Shown: piece by piece, positions 12,571 through 24,638 of the stretch
Numbering within the stretch: position 1 is the first letter of the stretch
Layout: the number at the start of each line of letters is the position of its first letter
Source of the DNA: Neocallimastix lanati (nom. inval.)
Lineage: Eukaryota > Neocallimastigomycota > Neocallimastigomycetes > Neocallimastigales > Neocallimastigaceae
Assembly: GCA_016946835.1 (NCBI GenBank)
Contig: JACVTC010000019.1
Coordinates: 1,115,001-1,165,000 of the forward strand
Direction of reading: 5' to 3'
DNA: 50,000 nucleotides
Translations under genes and position numbers: made by a program
Notes under the pieces: generated by a model
What the model saw: only the letters and a program-made list of their open reading frames with translations
Told to the model about the DNA's origin: nothing
The model's database searches: none

Positions 12571-12820
12571 TGGGGAGTTGCATTTCGCCATGTTGCATTT
12601 CGCCAAACAGAGTATTGATATAAATAAGTGAATAAATAAATATTAATTCAAAATATATTTTTTTTAAAATTGTTTTTAATTTTATTTATTGATTTATTTA
12701 TTTATTTAATAATTTTCAATTTGGCGAAATGCTACATTTTTTAATACGCCACATGCTTTCAAAAAAATTGGCGAAATGCAATCTGGAGAAATGCAATTTA
12801 GAGAAATGCCCCACACCCCA
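12571..12820. mobile_element. MITE-like element with GCATTTCGCC repeats at both ends
   Basis: The left end reads TGGGGAGTTGCATTTCGCC and contains a second GCATTTCGCC about 15 bases in. The right end has GGCGAAATGC twice, inverted, then related GAGAAATGC copies and a CCCC-rich end. The interior also has a TACGCCACAT word, like the terminus of the other MITEs here. It looks like a related but distinct family. Confidence 0.6.
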
Positions 12821-12981
12821 ATTTTATTAATGTACTTTATGATAAAGAGTTACTCTCAATTATTCTAAATTAATATATTGTGGCTTATGTATTAATTATA
12901 TTTGATTATGTTTAAATACATTATATATATTTGATAAATTTCATAAATCCATCAGTATCAATATTGAAATTGAAATTTGTT

Positions 12982-12984
12982 GTA

Positions 12985-13060
<76 letters not shown>

Positions 13061-13080
13061 AATATAAAATAAAAATAATA

Positions 13081-13122
<42 letters not shown>
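12982..13122. repeat. AAT microsatellite that served as LTR-element target
   Basis: AAT units with a short AAAATAAAAATA interruption. The LTR element at 13123 begins inside this run, and AAT units resume after its right end at 15154. Confidence 0.9.
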
Positions 13123-13318
13123 TGTCAGAATATGTGAAATGTATGAAATATAAGCTTAAAATGTATTGAAACATATTGTAATATAAATAATGTATAAGCC
13201 ACAATGTATTAATATAAAAGCATTTAATTTAGAATAATTAAATGCTAGTAACTCTTTATTATAAAATATATTAATAAAATTGACATAATTATAAACCATA
13301 AATTCATAACTATTAACA
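13123..13318 (+). repeat. Left LTR
   Basis: Matches the right LTR over its full length except for GA present near 13236 and absent in the other. Near identity of the two LTRs implies a recent insertion. Confidence 0.92.
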
Positions 13319-13332
13319 GATTAAGAGTCTCA
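13319..13332 (+). other. Candidate primer-binding site complementary to tRNA-Lys(CUU) anticodon arm
   Basis: GATTAAGAGTCTCA directly after the left LTR is complementary to TGAGACTCTTAATC, which reads as an anticodon arm with a CUCUUAA loop, i.e. lysine CUU. Copia-type elements of Drosophila and some Candida elements are known to prime from half-tRNAs ending in this region. The same bases also form half of a 9-bp hairpin (13321-13329 with 13336-13344), so the tRNA match is not certain. Confidence 0.45.
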
Positions 13333-14950
13333 TCTGACTCTTAAAAAGATTCATAGCAAAAGAATCTTTTGCCGGAAACAATATTATGTCAAAAAAAAAA
13401 AAATAATTGAATTTTAAATTATTATAAAGGTTGCTCATTATGTCAATTTTTGAGATGACTAATAAAATTGGTAACTGATCAAAATGATCAAGAAAGAAAA
13501 ATTGAAGAAACGAGTAAAATATAAAATTGTTGATATAAGAAGTTATTTCAGGATAAAGACTCTTAATTGAAATTATAATTTGATATTTTAACAAATAAGC
13601 TTTTGACTATTGGTAATATAATATCTATACATGAAGGAATCTACTATGCGATGGACTATTTCCGCCCCATGAATATACGAAACATATTATTTAAAGTATA
13701 GTTATTTTAACGCGTATTTATAAATATTAAACGCGTATATATAAATATAAACTACAATAATGGAGGAGTCTATATGTCAGAGACCTCATATAAAATAATT
13801 AATATATAATATCCCAAATATTCAAGGGAAATAGAATAGAATGGTAATTCCTAGGGTACATTCTAATAATAATAATATTATTAAACATAGCGTGAAATAG
13901 GTTTAAATAAAAAAAAATTACTTAATATAATCATAATACAAACCTTCGTGATGAAAGATATAATAAAATAATAAATATAACCATGAGTTATATAAAAATG
14001 GATGATGTTTATCCATCTATAAACTATACTTATTTATTACAGAGTATTTAAAATTATTAAAATTTTATAATTAATATTTTAATGATGAGAAAATTCAAAT
14101 ATATAAAATTCTTTTTAGAAATTTGGACTTTAGGGGGAAAGTAGGCAAAATAAAATACAAATTATAAAAATATTAAAGAAAAGTCACTTAACTGATTCTT
14201 TGAGCTAATTATTTGAAAATAATATTTATCTTGAAATGAATAAAAAAGCCTAATAGCGAAAATTAATAAAATTAACCTTTAAGAAAGAATTAACTGAAAT
14301 AGTGAATATTAATCAATTATGAAACAATTTATATTATTACTAATAAGTTTAAATAACTAGAATAATATAATTAATTATAAATACAATCAATTTTAATACC
14401 CCAAGATTATGATTTATCAAATACACCAATATATAATTAACAATTTATTTTAATAGTTATCGCTAAAACTACAAAGCGAAAATATATAAAAGTTAACGCT
14501 AATCTATAAAGCGGATTATAATTGAAAGTGATGTAAAACCCAATATATAAGAGGTATTCACACAAATTGAGATGGTATAATATCACCCTTCAAGAGAAAG
14601 GTTTCCATCATATATAAATGGTATATTTAAATCATATAATTATTTTATATTAAAGATGACATAGATTCATCTAATATTTATTAAAGGTGTAAAAATATTA
14701 AATACTTAGTTTTAGGGGGAAATTATTAGATTATAAATATATTTAAGAAATTATTTTAGCAATATTTAAATTAAATTAAACAATTAATATAACATAAAAA
14801 ATATTTTATTCATGTAAAATTAGAGGTTAATTTAGGATAGAAATATATATAACAGTTTAATAATATCAAGTTAATAGTGTAAAATAGGATAATTTTATTT
14901 ACACATATTCACCAGTAAACCAATTTATTCATTATAGAATAACTAGGTTT

Positions 14951-14959
14951 AAGGGGGAA
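14951..14959 (+). other. Polypurine tract of the LTR element
   Basis: AAGGGGGAA immediately precedes the right LTR. Similar TTTAGGGGGAAA words occur near 14131 and 14712, which could be additional purine tracts. Confidence 0.7.
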
Positions 14960-15153
14960 TGTCAGAATATGTGAAATGTATGAAATATAAGCTTAAAATG
15001 TATTGAAACATATTGTAATATAAATAATGTATAAGCCACAATGTATTAATATAAAAGCATTTAATTTAATAATTAAATGCTAGTAACTCTTTATTATAAA
15101 ATATATTAATAAAATTGACATAATTATAAACCATAAATTCATAACTATTAACA
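14960..15153 (+). repeat. Right LTR
   Basis: Begins TGTCAGAATATG after the polypurine tract and ends CTATTAACA before the resumed AAT repeat. Confidence 0.92.
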
Positions 15154-15990
15154 ATAATAATAATAATATTCAAATTTTATACTTTTATATTATTATTTTA
15201 TTAATATTATCAAAATAACTAATAAAAGACCAATCTAACCTTATATATATATATTTATATGTATTATTGTATTATCTATAAGAATAAATAATAACTAATT
15301 AAAAATTTTGTGTTAATATAATTTCAATGAAACAAGTTTTTTTATTATTAATTAATTTATAAATAAAAGGTTAATATTTGTAAATTAATTTTTAATAAAA
15401 AAATTCATTGAATTCTAATAGTAATCACTATTTTAAAATACATTAAGTGGTAACTCTTAATTGAGACTTTGTTTCTTAATAAGCGGCATTACTTTATAAT
15501 AAAAAAGGGTAATTTACCAATTAGAAGATACACTCTTATTTGAATTTTTTATGCTGAAGATAAGAGAATGGTCATTGAATATTGAGTGTTTTATCTTGAC
15601 TGAGTTTTAACAATGATCATTAATATACATTTATATTAATTTATATTATGGTTATATGTTTTATTTTTTTATTAATCACAGTTCTATTATATTACTGGAA
15701 ATTCTAAAATTAGTGTAGCTAATACAAAAATAAAGTCTATTATATAAATTTTAATAAATATTGTTCAACAATCTAATTTAAATTCAAAATAGCTATTTTA
15801 ATATATATTATAATATATATTATTATATAGTATAATTCAAATTTATTTTAATCAAATATAGATTATTATATTATATAATAGATAAAAATAAATTAGAATT
15901 TATAATTAAAAAATTTTTATATGAACTAATAGAATTATTTATGATATTTTTTTTTGGAAATATGAAAAAGTAAAAAAAAAAAAAAAATAG
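15154..15990. other. AT-rich intergenic, no gene seen
   Basis: A stretch of more mixed composition (about 15440-15610) may be an old repeat, but no frame or terminal structure was found. Confidence 0.45.
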
Positions 15991-16053
<63 letters not shown>

Positions 16054-16056
16054 ATA
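15991..16056. repeat. TAAA tetranucleotide microsatellite
   Basis: About sixteen perfect TAAA units. Confidence 0.95.
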
Positions 16057-16109
16057 TAATTTTTGTGTAAAAATAGTCATATATAAAAATATATTATATT
16101 TCTTCAATT

Positions 16110-16232
16110 ATAATTTTGTAAATTACAAGGGTTATGAAGATCTTTTAATGATAATTTTGTAAATTACAAGGGTTATGAAGATCTTTTAATGATAATTTTG
16201 TAAAATACAAGGGTTATGAGGATCTTTTAATG
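16110..16232. repeat. Three tandem copies of a 41-bp unit
   Basis: Units 16110-16150, 16151-16191 and 16192-16232 each contain ACAAGGGTTATGA and end GATCTTTTAATG. The third differs at two positions. Units abut without spacers, so this is not a CRISPR array. Confidence 0.95.
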
Positions 16233-16346
16233 ATTGCCTATATTGTTTTTTTCTGTGTATATATATTTAATATTCTTATATTTTAATATAGGAATTAAAT
16301 TTTTGTTGATTATAGTGGATTTAATTAAAACGGGGAGACATTCTTC

Positions 16347-16675
16347 GGGGATTGTGCATTTCGCAATGTGGCGTATATATTTTTTTAAATAAAGCCATAC
16401 CTTTTTAAGATGTTCTATACAATCATAAATAAATATATAAATAATTATTATTTTAAAAGAAATAATAATATTTTTCAATTATTAAATAACTATTTCCAAA
16501 GAAATAATAATATATTCTAATATATTCTATTAAAAAAGAATTATAAAAAATTATTTTTATAATTGAATATTAATAAATTATATAAAAAAAGAATATTTAT
16601 TATTTATTTAATTATTATTTATTTGATTATTAAAAACAAGCCACAAATTAATACGCCACATTGTGAAATACAAGA
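16347..16675. mobile_element. MITE copy 3 (about 330 bp), opposite orientation
   Basis: Left end GCATTTCGCAATGTGGCG and right end CGCCACATTGTGAAATAC are inverse complements with about three mismatches. The interior is the reverse complement of copy 2, for example AAGATGTTCTATACAATC here against GATTGTATAGAATATCTT there. Confidence 0.78.
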
Positions 16676-16689
16676 CCACATTCTTCATC

Positions 16690-16748
16690 AATAACCTAAC
16701 CATTTATATTGTAATTTTTATTTTAATAAATTTATCTTCAAGGTATTT

Positions 16749-16789
<41 letters not shown>

Positions 16790-19715
16790 TTTTTGTTTAT
16801 AATAATATTATTATTTAATAGAGATCATTCAAACATCAAATTATAATATTGAACATTTTATAATTATTAGATTTCTTTTTGAAATCTTAATAATATTCAA
16901 AAAATAAATAAATACTATAATTTAGATAAATAATTTATTATTTATAAGTCTTATTTAATTATATTTAAACTTTTAAATTTGGTAAAAACAAAATTCTATG
17001 TTATAAAATAATTAATTATTTCATATTTTATACATTTAGAAGGACCTATATTTTTAAAAGAATTTAGAATAATAAAAATATCAGACTTTTACTTTCTAAA
17101 TATGTTCTTGAATATTATATTACTGATGTTAAAACCTTTTTTATTTATTTTAACTATTTTAGCAATATTAGTTAGAAATAAATAAATCAGGTATAACGTG
17201 AATGTAATTAAAAGTGTAATTAAATTCTACATTTTAGTAATTTATTTAGCAATTAACTATTTTAATTCACAAACACTCTTTAAAACTTTTTAACTAAGTG
17301 ATTATTTTATTGTTAGTTAATAAAAGTAATTATTTAAATATTTTATTAAATTTCATTATATAAATAAACTTATAAATTGCTTAATATATGTGTTAATTTC
17401 AATAGTTATATATTAAATATATCTTTATAGCATAACATAAGAATAAGTATAAATTCTATGAAAAAATGATTACCTATTATTATTTTTACATTATTAATAT
17501 TAGTAAATATGTAATTTTCAATTTCAATCAATATTTTTTATAGTATTTATTAAGTCAATAAAAAATAATCTTCGTAATAAATATATCAAATAATTATTAA
17601 TATGAACATTATCTTAAAATATATATATATTTTTTTTTTAAAAAAATTTAATACATATTAAGAAAATAAGTATAATATAATAGACAATAATTAATTATCG
17701 TAATAAGCTTTTTTTTAAATAATAAAATTAAAATATATTTATATATGAATATGTATTATATATTTAAAACATTTAAAACGTATTTATTGGATAATATTAC
17801 TCAGGTAAAAAAAAGTAAAAAGGATTTGTTTTATGTGGAAATACTTATTTAATGATTATTTTTTAAGGTTTATTTTTGTTATAATTGTAGTACAGATAGT
17901 TTAATACAAAAAGAGGATAATGTAATATAAATATAATATTAATAATAAAATTTTGTACTACTTAAAATTTTTTTAATTAACGGGTACTAAATCATACTAA
18001 AATAATATAAAATAATATAGTGTTAGAATTTGAATGCAATTATTTAATAATCATATTATTATATGTGATTTTATATTTTTTTTCATTTTTCATTTTTCAT
18101 TTTTCCTTTTTTTTTTTTTTTTTTTTTTAATTTTTTTTATTTTTTAAACTATAACAAATAAAGAAAAATAGAACGAATAAAATTTTTTTTTTATTTAATT
18201 ATACATAATTAATTAATAAATTTAATAATATTTAATATATTTTTTTATTTTAGTTTAATATATTAATAATTAGCATATATTAAAGATATTTATTAAAATG
18301 ATATATTAGAGTAAATTTTTTTTATATTTATTTATAAATATAAAAGTGGTATTTCTTATTTCAATTAAAATTGTAAATATTATTTAATATATATACTGAA
18401 TATATTGTAATACATTTAATATATGTTTAATTATATAATAGTGTTATTAGAAAAGGTATTTTTAATTAATACTTAAAATTTTTTATTTTCTTGTTGAATA
18501 AAGTTAATTATTGATAATAAATTACAAAATAAAAAAAAACATTTATTGTACTAAATAGAATTATTATTATGAAAAATTTTTATTAATTAAAATGATTCAT
18601 AAATAAAAAATATTAAATATGCTATTTTTCAAAAAAAATTGCTAAATCAATATTAAATAGTAGTAAAATTATTATAATATAGAATATTATGTAATATATT
18701 TTAATAAACTAATTTATAATAATAATATTTTAATTTTGTTTTATAAAAATTTTATTAGAAATACATTTTATATATTTTTAATATTTTATTAAAAAGTATC
18801 TTTAAAATTTTATATTTTATATATTTATATTTTTACAAAAAAATTTTTTTTAATTGTGTTTGTTAATTTCTATAATTAATTTAAATTGTTGCATCTAGAA
18901 ATTGTAATTTAGTTTTGTTTTTAAAAGAAATATAAATAGATATTTTTTATAATTTTTCAAAACATAACTTTCATAATAAATATTATAATCATTTTTAATA
19001 TTAAAAAAGATGCATAAATAAATATATTTATTTAAGTCATCTTTTTTTCTTTACACAAAAAATATTAGGATAAATTATACTATCTTCTTAATATCATATA
19101 ATTTAATATTTAATTATTTTTATTAAAAACAATCATAAATTTTAAATAATAAATATATATTCTAAAATATTAATTCTCGATAGATGCAATAAATTCATAA
19201 ACTATAAACTAAATATAGTAATTAATTAAAAAAAACAAAACAGAACAATATAAATAACATAATTATTTTGTTGAAACATTGATTATTATTTACAAATTCG
19301 ATAGTATTATACACACTTTTGTATCATTTTAATAATATATATTTTGAATTTCAACGGTTAGCTTTTATTATCATTTTCTCATAATTCAATTTGTTAATAT
19401 AATTGAATCTTTTACAAAAAAGGTTATTATTCGTTAAATTATTAATTATTAGTAAAATTTGAGATAATAATAACTATATAGTACTAATAATTAAACAATA
19501 GAAAAATTCAAAACAATGTTCAATTAGAAATATTTTTTCAAATTTTTTTTCTAGAATAATTAAGAGAAATATTGAATTAATATTCCTTAAATATAGAGAG
19601 TATGAATGTATAAGATAATTAACGAATAACAGCAATCTAAACATAATATAAACAACTATATTCAAAATTTATATATATATTTAAAATAATATAATAATAT
19701 AACCGAAAAATAAAA
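16690..19715. other. 3-kb AT desert, no feature seen
   Basis: Almost only A and T, with a 37-nt T tract near 16750-16786 and a T-rich run near 18105-18130. I examined both strands and found no credible exon, RNA gene or repeat. The last 100 bases must contain the promoter of the following gene. Confidence 0.55.
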
Positions 19716-21917
19716 ATGATATCGTTTTATGAAAATAGTTCACAAAATCAAATGAAATATCAACGAAAACCTGATGAACTTTCATTCTTATCAGATGATG
19801 AAGATGATGCTACTGTAGGATTCAGTAAAAATAAACGTATGTCTCAATTGACAGCAACTGATTCAGCATATTTTAGTGAATCTTCAAATCAAGCTACTAC
19901 TATTATTAATCCGTCGAAAGAAATAGCTTCACCTTCCCCACATCACAATGTCATTTTATGGCAGAAACAACAACAGCAATATCAGAAGCATAATAATTCA
20001 CCTTCATCCCCAAATGTTACTCCTACACCTTCTTTTGAAAATGGTAATGATATGACATCAATTAATCCATTAGATACCATACCTCAAATTGATGAATGGG
20101 ATACCCATTCTTCAGAAAATAATTCAATAAAAATTTCTAACAATATAAATAAATTGAGATACTCTTCTCCTAGAGGTTCTAACGAACTTTCATATAATAC
20201 ACCAGAACAAAGAACTCAACGAATTCAATTACGAATGAGTCAATGGAAAGAAAAATTAGAATTAATGTCTGGTTCTTCAGCTGTAAGTTCTTCTTCAAGT
20301 GTTGTAGGTTATTCAGGTCGATCAAGTCCAAATCCTAATATAAATGCTTATAAAAGAGTTCGATCGAATCGTCATCCTTCATTTACTAGCTCTGTTGATA
20401 TGGAAAATGGATTTGATCAGCCTTTTTCTTCAGCTCGTTCAGTATATTCTGTAAATTCTTTACCAAATAGTGTATTTGATGAAAAATATGATAGTTTTGC
20501 TGAAGATGATCGTGAAAGTGTTTTTTCGTTAAGATCTTCGAATTTTCATTCCAATTATAATCCTAATTCAAATGCTTATATACCCCCAAGAAGTAGGAGT
20601 TCATTGGAAGTGAGAAATCCTCATAGAAGTTCAAGAGTTTATAATGCTGGAACAACTTCACCTTTAAAAGAAAGTCGGATTCATATTATGCAAGCTGAAC
20701 TTGAAAATAGTCAGCGTATATATAAACAAAAATTACAACAAATTAATCAAATGAAACAAGATATAGAACAATATCAATATAAATTGGAGGAGATAAGAGA
20801 AAAAGAAATTGAGCAAGCACGACAAGAAACTATTGAAGAATTGGAAGCTACCGTCATTAAAAATTTAAAATTAGAAATTGAGGCCTTACAAAATAAACTC
20901 CAAGAAACTACTAAAGAGTTAGAACATTCTAAGACATATTCGGATATGTTAAGAAATGAGTTGATTACTTTAAAAATGAATGAACAAGTATTTAAAGATG
21001 ATAATGAAAGTGAAAATATACATGATGAGGTGATTGAACCTAAAAGGGAAGAGAAAAAAGAGTATTATAATAATGAAATAAGGGAAAGTGAAGTTTCAAT
21101 GGAAAATACATTTGTAAACAATGATTTAAAGTCAGAACAGTCTCAGAAATCTGATGAATTACGAAGATTAGAAATGTTAGAAAAAGAATTAAAGAAAAAG
21201 AATGAAGAAATTATTGAATTAAAAAAGAAATTAGATAAATCAACGAAATTAAATGAACTTTCTCAACGTGAAATTGAATTATTAAATAAAAAGGTTGAAA
21301 ATCATAAACAAGCTAGAGAAGACATTGAAAGAAGACATACTAAACTTGTGGATGTTGCTTCTGCTAATGAAATTGAATTAAATAAACTTCGTTATAAATT
21401 AGATATGATAACTCAACGTCAAGATAAGGCATTAAGAAAAATGCAAAGGCGTTATTCAAGTATATTAGAAACAGAAGAAGATGAAAATGAAATTGTGTCG
21501 TTTGAAAATAATAGCAATTGTGATAATTTATCATCTTCTGATCATGAAAAAACAAATAAACATCAATCTAAAATGGAATTCAGTGTAAACGAAGAAGAAA
21601 AAGATGATATTACAGCAGTTGAAAAAGAAATTGCTTCTGAAGGATTAAGTAAAGAAGAAAAAAATCAAAATGAAAATAATAGTAGCATTGAAATTTCAAA
21701 TACTTTAGATCACACTTCTTTAATAGATGATACCATTAATGATATTCTTGATTTAAGTGAATTAGAAAATAATTCATTAAGTGATTCTGATGATTTAAAT
21801 AGTGATAATTTAGAAGAAATATTAAATCAATTAGAATTATCTGATCTTGATATTGACGATGAGGAAGATATTGATTTAAAAGATATTTTACTTGATGATG
21901 AAACTTTTATGATATAA
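19716..21917 (+). CDS. Ser/Asn-rich coiled-coil protein, 733 residues, function unknown
   Basis: An uninterrupted single-exon frame with clear coding composition in a gene-poor stretch. I do not recognise the family. Residues 1-310 are low-complexity and probably disordered: an acidic FLSDDEDD patch near the N-terminus, a Gln-rich run, and many Ser-Pro and Arg-Ser sites such as YSGRSSPNPN. Residues about 320-430 form a long heptad-like coiled coil (from HIMQAELENSQR to LRNELITLK). A second coiled coil covers about 475-595 and ends with basic DKALRKMQRRYSS. The last 130 residues are very acidic, finishing in Leu/Asp repeats (DLDIDDEEDIDLKDILLDDE). No signal peptide or TM segment. The architecture suggests a cytoplasmic scaffold or cytoskeleton-associated protein; that is inference only. 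The ATG follows an A-rich leader. Confidence 0.85.
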   Translation: MISFYENSSQNQMKYQRKPDELSFLSDDEDDATVGFSKNKRMSQLTATDSAYFSESSNQATTIINPSKEIASPSPHHNVILWQKQQQQYQKHNNSPSSPNVTPTPSFENGNDMTSINPLDTIPQIDEWDTHSSENNSIKISNNINKLRYSSPRGSNELSYNTPEQRTQRIQLRMSQWKEKLELMSGSSAVSSSSSVVGYSGRSSPNPNINAYKRVRSNRHPSFTSSVDMENGFDQPFSSARSVYSVNSLPNSVFDEKYDSFAEDDRESVFSLRSSNFHSNYNPNSNAYIPPRSRSSLEVRNPHRSSRVYNAGTTSPLKESRIHIMQAELENSQRIYKQKLQQINQMKQDIEQYQYKLEEIREKEIEQARQETIEELEATVIKNLKLEIEALQNKLQETTKELEHSKTYSDMLRNELITLKMNEQVFKDDNESENIHDEVIEPKREEKKEYYNNEIRESEVSMENTFVNNDLKSEQSQKSDELRRLEMLEKELKKKNEEIIELKKKLDKSTKLNELSQREIELLNKKVENHKQAREDIERRHTKLVDVASANEIELNKLRYKLDMITQRQDKALRKMQRRYSSILETEEDENEIVSFENNSNCDNLSSSDHEKTNKHQSKMEFSVNEEEKDDITAVEKEIASEGLSKEEKNQNENNSSIEISNTLDHTSLIDDTINDILDLSELENNSLSDSDDLNSDNLEEILNQLELSDLDIDDEEDIDLKDILLDDETFMI

Positions 21918-23017
21918 TTAACAAAATATGAAAATATTATATATATATATAAAATTATGGATATATATGAATTTATATCTAAAATTAAAATAAAATGAAT
22001 AAGGTTTTATTATACTTTTAATATAATTAATTATATTTTTTATTATTATTAAATTTATATATATATATTATATAAATTAGTAAATTAGTAAATATTTGTA
22101 AATATCAAATTAACAGTTATCAATTGATTCATCAAATGCAAAAGATAATTTAATTAAATCAATAATTAAGAACAAGAAGAAAAAGAAAAAAATAAAAATA
22201 TTTAAATCAAATATTCTAAATCGAAAAATAGCAAACAAAATAAATGAAAATAAAAGCAATATAAAAGCAATATAAAAACGAAACAAAAACTAAAACTAAA
22301 AACAAAAACAAAAACAAAACAAAAAAACAGTAAAAAAAAAAAAAAAAAATACAAAACAAAAAACAAACAAAAAAAACAAACAAAAAAAACAAACAAAAAA
22401 TACAAAAAAAAAAAAAACAAAAAACAAAAAACAAAAAAAAAAATAATATATAAATATAATAATTATATTTTATATATAAGAATAAGTTATATATATAATA
22501 ATTTATAATAAAACCTTAAAATTAATAACATGAATATAAAAGAGTTAATTATATATAATTGTTTATACCAAAATTAAATCATCAAGAAATAAAATAAAAT
22601 ATATTGTTTTATTGAAATATATTACATAAATTCTTTTTTTATCAAAAAAATTATTAAATTCAATTTTAATACGATACAAATTCAGTAAATTTTTATCAAA
22701 CATATTTATAATTCAAAAGTTATAGATACCTGAGATAAATTTAATAGAATTATAAAATTAACAAATAGCAATTAATTTTTTTTTTTAATAAATGAATAAA
22801 TAAATAAATAAAATAGCAATATTAATAATAATATTAATAATATAAATATATATATAAATAAAATAATAAATAATAAATAATATATAAAATTTTGAAAAAT
22901 ATATTGGATATATCTTACAATAAAATAATAAATAAAATAGTAAATAGAATAATTATAAAATTTTATTATTTATAGAAATGTAAATAATAAATAATAATTA
23001 GAAGAAATAAAAAATAA

Positions 23018-23052
<35 letters not shown>

Positions 23053-24081
23053 ACAACTTCTAGTAAATTTACATATATAGAGAATAAGAATAATTTATGA
23101 GCAATTAATATCATAATCAATAAATAAATAAATAAAAGATATTATAATTCTATTTAATTTATTTAATACAATATTCTGCACAATTCAAAAGTTTCAATAT
23201 TAAATATAAATAAGTAATAGATTACAAATTTCAAATAAAATAATATAATCTTTAAAAATATTTATAATTATTTTAAGTAATTAAAATTTTTAAGAAAGAA
23301 AAAAAAAAAAAAATTAGATAATTAAAAATAAAATTGATAAAACTTATTTTTTTATTTTTTTTTTTTTAAATGTTTCATTAACATATAATTATTATTATTA
23401 TTTTATATGAAATATATAAAAAAAAAAAAAAAAAAATTATTTTAATTTTTATAATTCAATTTATTTTAATTAAACTAATTTATTTATTATATAGAATATT
23501 TTATAGTAAAACTCATTAATTATTCATTTAAATTCACATATTAAAAAATTTTATATTCACCTCATTAATTTTACAATTATCGATTTTCATCAACGAATTT
23601 ACCATTTCAGCCATTATATATGTACTTTTTTTATTTTAGAAGTATAATATTTAAAATGATTAAAATTATATATAATAGCATAACAATAATTTGATATTGT
23701 TGTTTGTATTTTATATGTAATGTTTAATTTATATAATTATATATTTTTGTGTTATGGTAGACTAACATTATAATAACCAAGATAATGACAACATAAAAAA
23801 TTTTCAAAAAAATGAAATAAAAAATAATAATAATAATAATAATAATAATTTTTATTAAATTACAATAAAATTTAATATTTTTTGTTTATTGTGTTTAAAC
23901 AACGTAATATAATATATATTAAATTTTGTTTTAATTTAAGAAATTATAAATAAAAAGAGACATTTAATTAAAAATATATTATTTAATCAAACTAGCCATA
24001 AAATTAAATTATTATATAATAAATTGTTTAAACTTTTTTTTTTATTTTTATTATTATTGTAATTATAATTATTAATTGATC

Positions 24082-24122
<41 letters not shown>

Positions 24123-24546
24123 GATTATAAAATAATAATAGAAAGAGAAAATAAAGTTAAAAATATAAATAATATAATAATTTTTTTTTTTGAATTTTTG
24201 ATAAATAAAATTAATAGCAATGAAAGTTTAAAATATAATCATAAAATAAAACAATAATATTAGTAATATTTTTTAAAATTTTAAAATAGTTAAAAAGTTA
24301 TATAGTTATAATAGCAATTGATAATCTTAATAATCAAATGAAATAAAATATAATAAAAAAAATGAAATAATAATATATAATATGATAATAATTATAATAA
24401 AATATAAAAAAAAAAAAAAATTTAAATAAAAACAAAATTAAAGAATAAAAAATAAGAAATACAATAAAGAGATATAATAAATAAATAAATAAATATAAAA
24501 ATAATAAATAAATAAATAAATAAAATTTAAATAAATAAATAAATAA

Positions 24547-24577
<31 letters not shown>

Positions 24578-24620
24578 CATAAACATTTTATTTTGCTGTT
24601 TTGTAAAAAGGAAATTTTTT
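21918..24620. other. 2.7-kb AT desert with A-rich tracts, no gene seen
   Basis: Low-complexity A-with-C sequence at about 22230-22440, A tracts at about 23020-23049 and 24551-24577, and a T26/A17 back-to-back pair near 24083-24122. Apparent poly-Phe frames on the minus strand are low-complexity artefacts. Confidence 0.55.
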
Positions 24621-24629
24621 TAAAAAAGA

Positions 24630-24638
24630 AAGGAATAT
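24630..24638 (+). promoter_or_regulatory. Shine-Dalgarno-like site before copy 1
   Basis: AAGGA at 24630-24634 followed by a 4-base spacer to ATG at 24639. Fungal mRNAs do not use such sites, so this is read as a relic of bacterial origin. Confidence 0.55.

Larger units (their letters stand above)
13123..15153 (+). mobile_element. Non-autonomous LTR retrotransposon (TRIM/LARD-like), 2.03 kb
   Basis: Two direct long terminal repeats, 13123-13318 (196 bp) and 14960-15153 (194 bp), differ by a 2-bp indel and both have TG...CA ends (TGTCAG...TTAACA). The purine-rich AAGGGGGAA (14951-14959) sits directly before the right LTR, where a polypurine tract belongs. A candidate primer-binding site follows the left LTR. 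The 5 bases outside each end are ATAAT, a possible target duplication, though the AAT microsatellite makes this ambiguous. The 1.64-kb interior has no gag/pol-like frame, so movement would require proteins from another element. Interior positions about 13556-13975 recur at about 33996-34485. Confidence 0.88.

Noticed and set aside
15440-15610. Possible second LTR element
   Set aside because: No paired repeat, PBS or polypurine tract could be found.
16110-16232. Possible CRISPR array
   Set aside because: The 41-bp units abut without spacers and the context is fungal; it is a plain tandem repeat.
22202-22434. Two Phe-rich frames on the minus strand
   Set aside because: Low-complexity A-and-C DNA read in two frames; no real protein signal.
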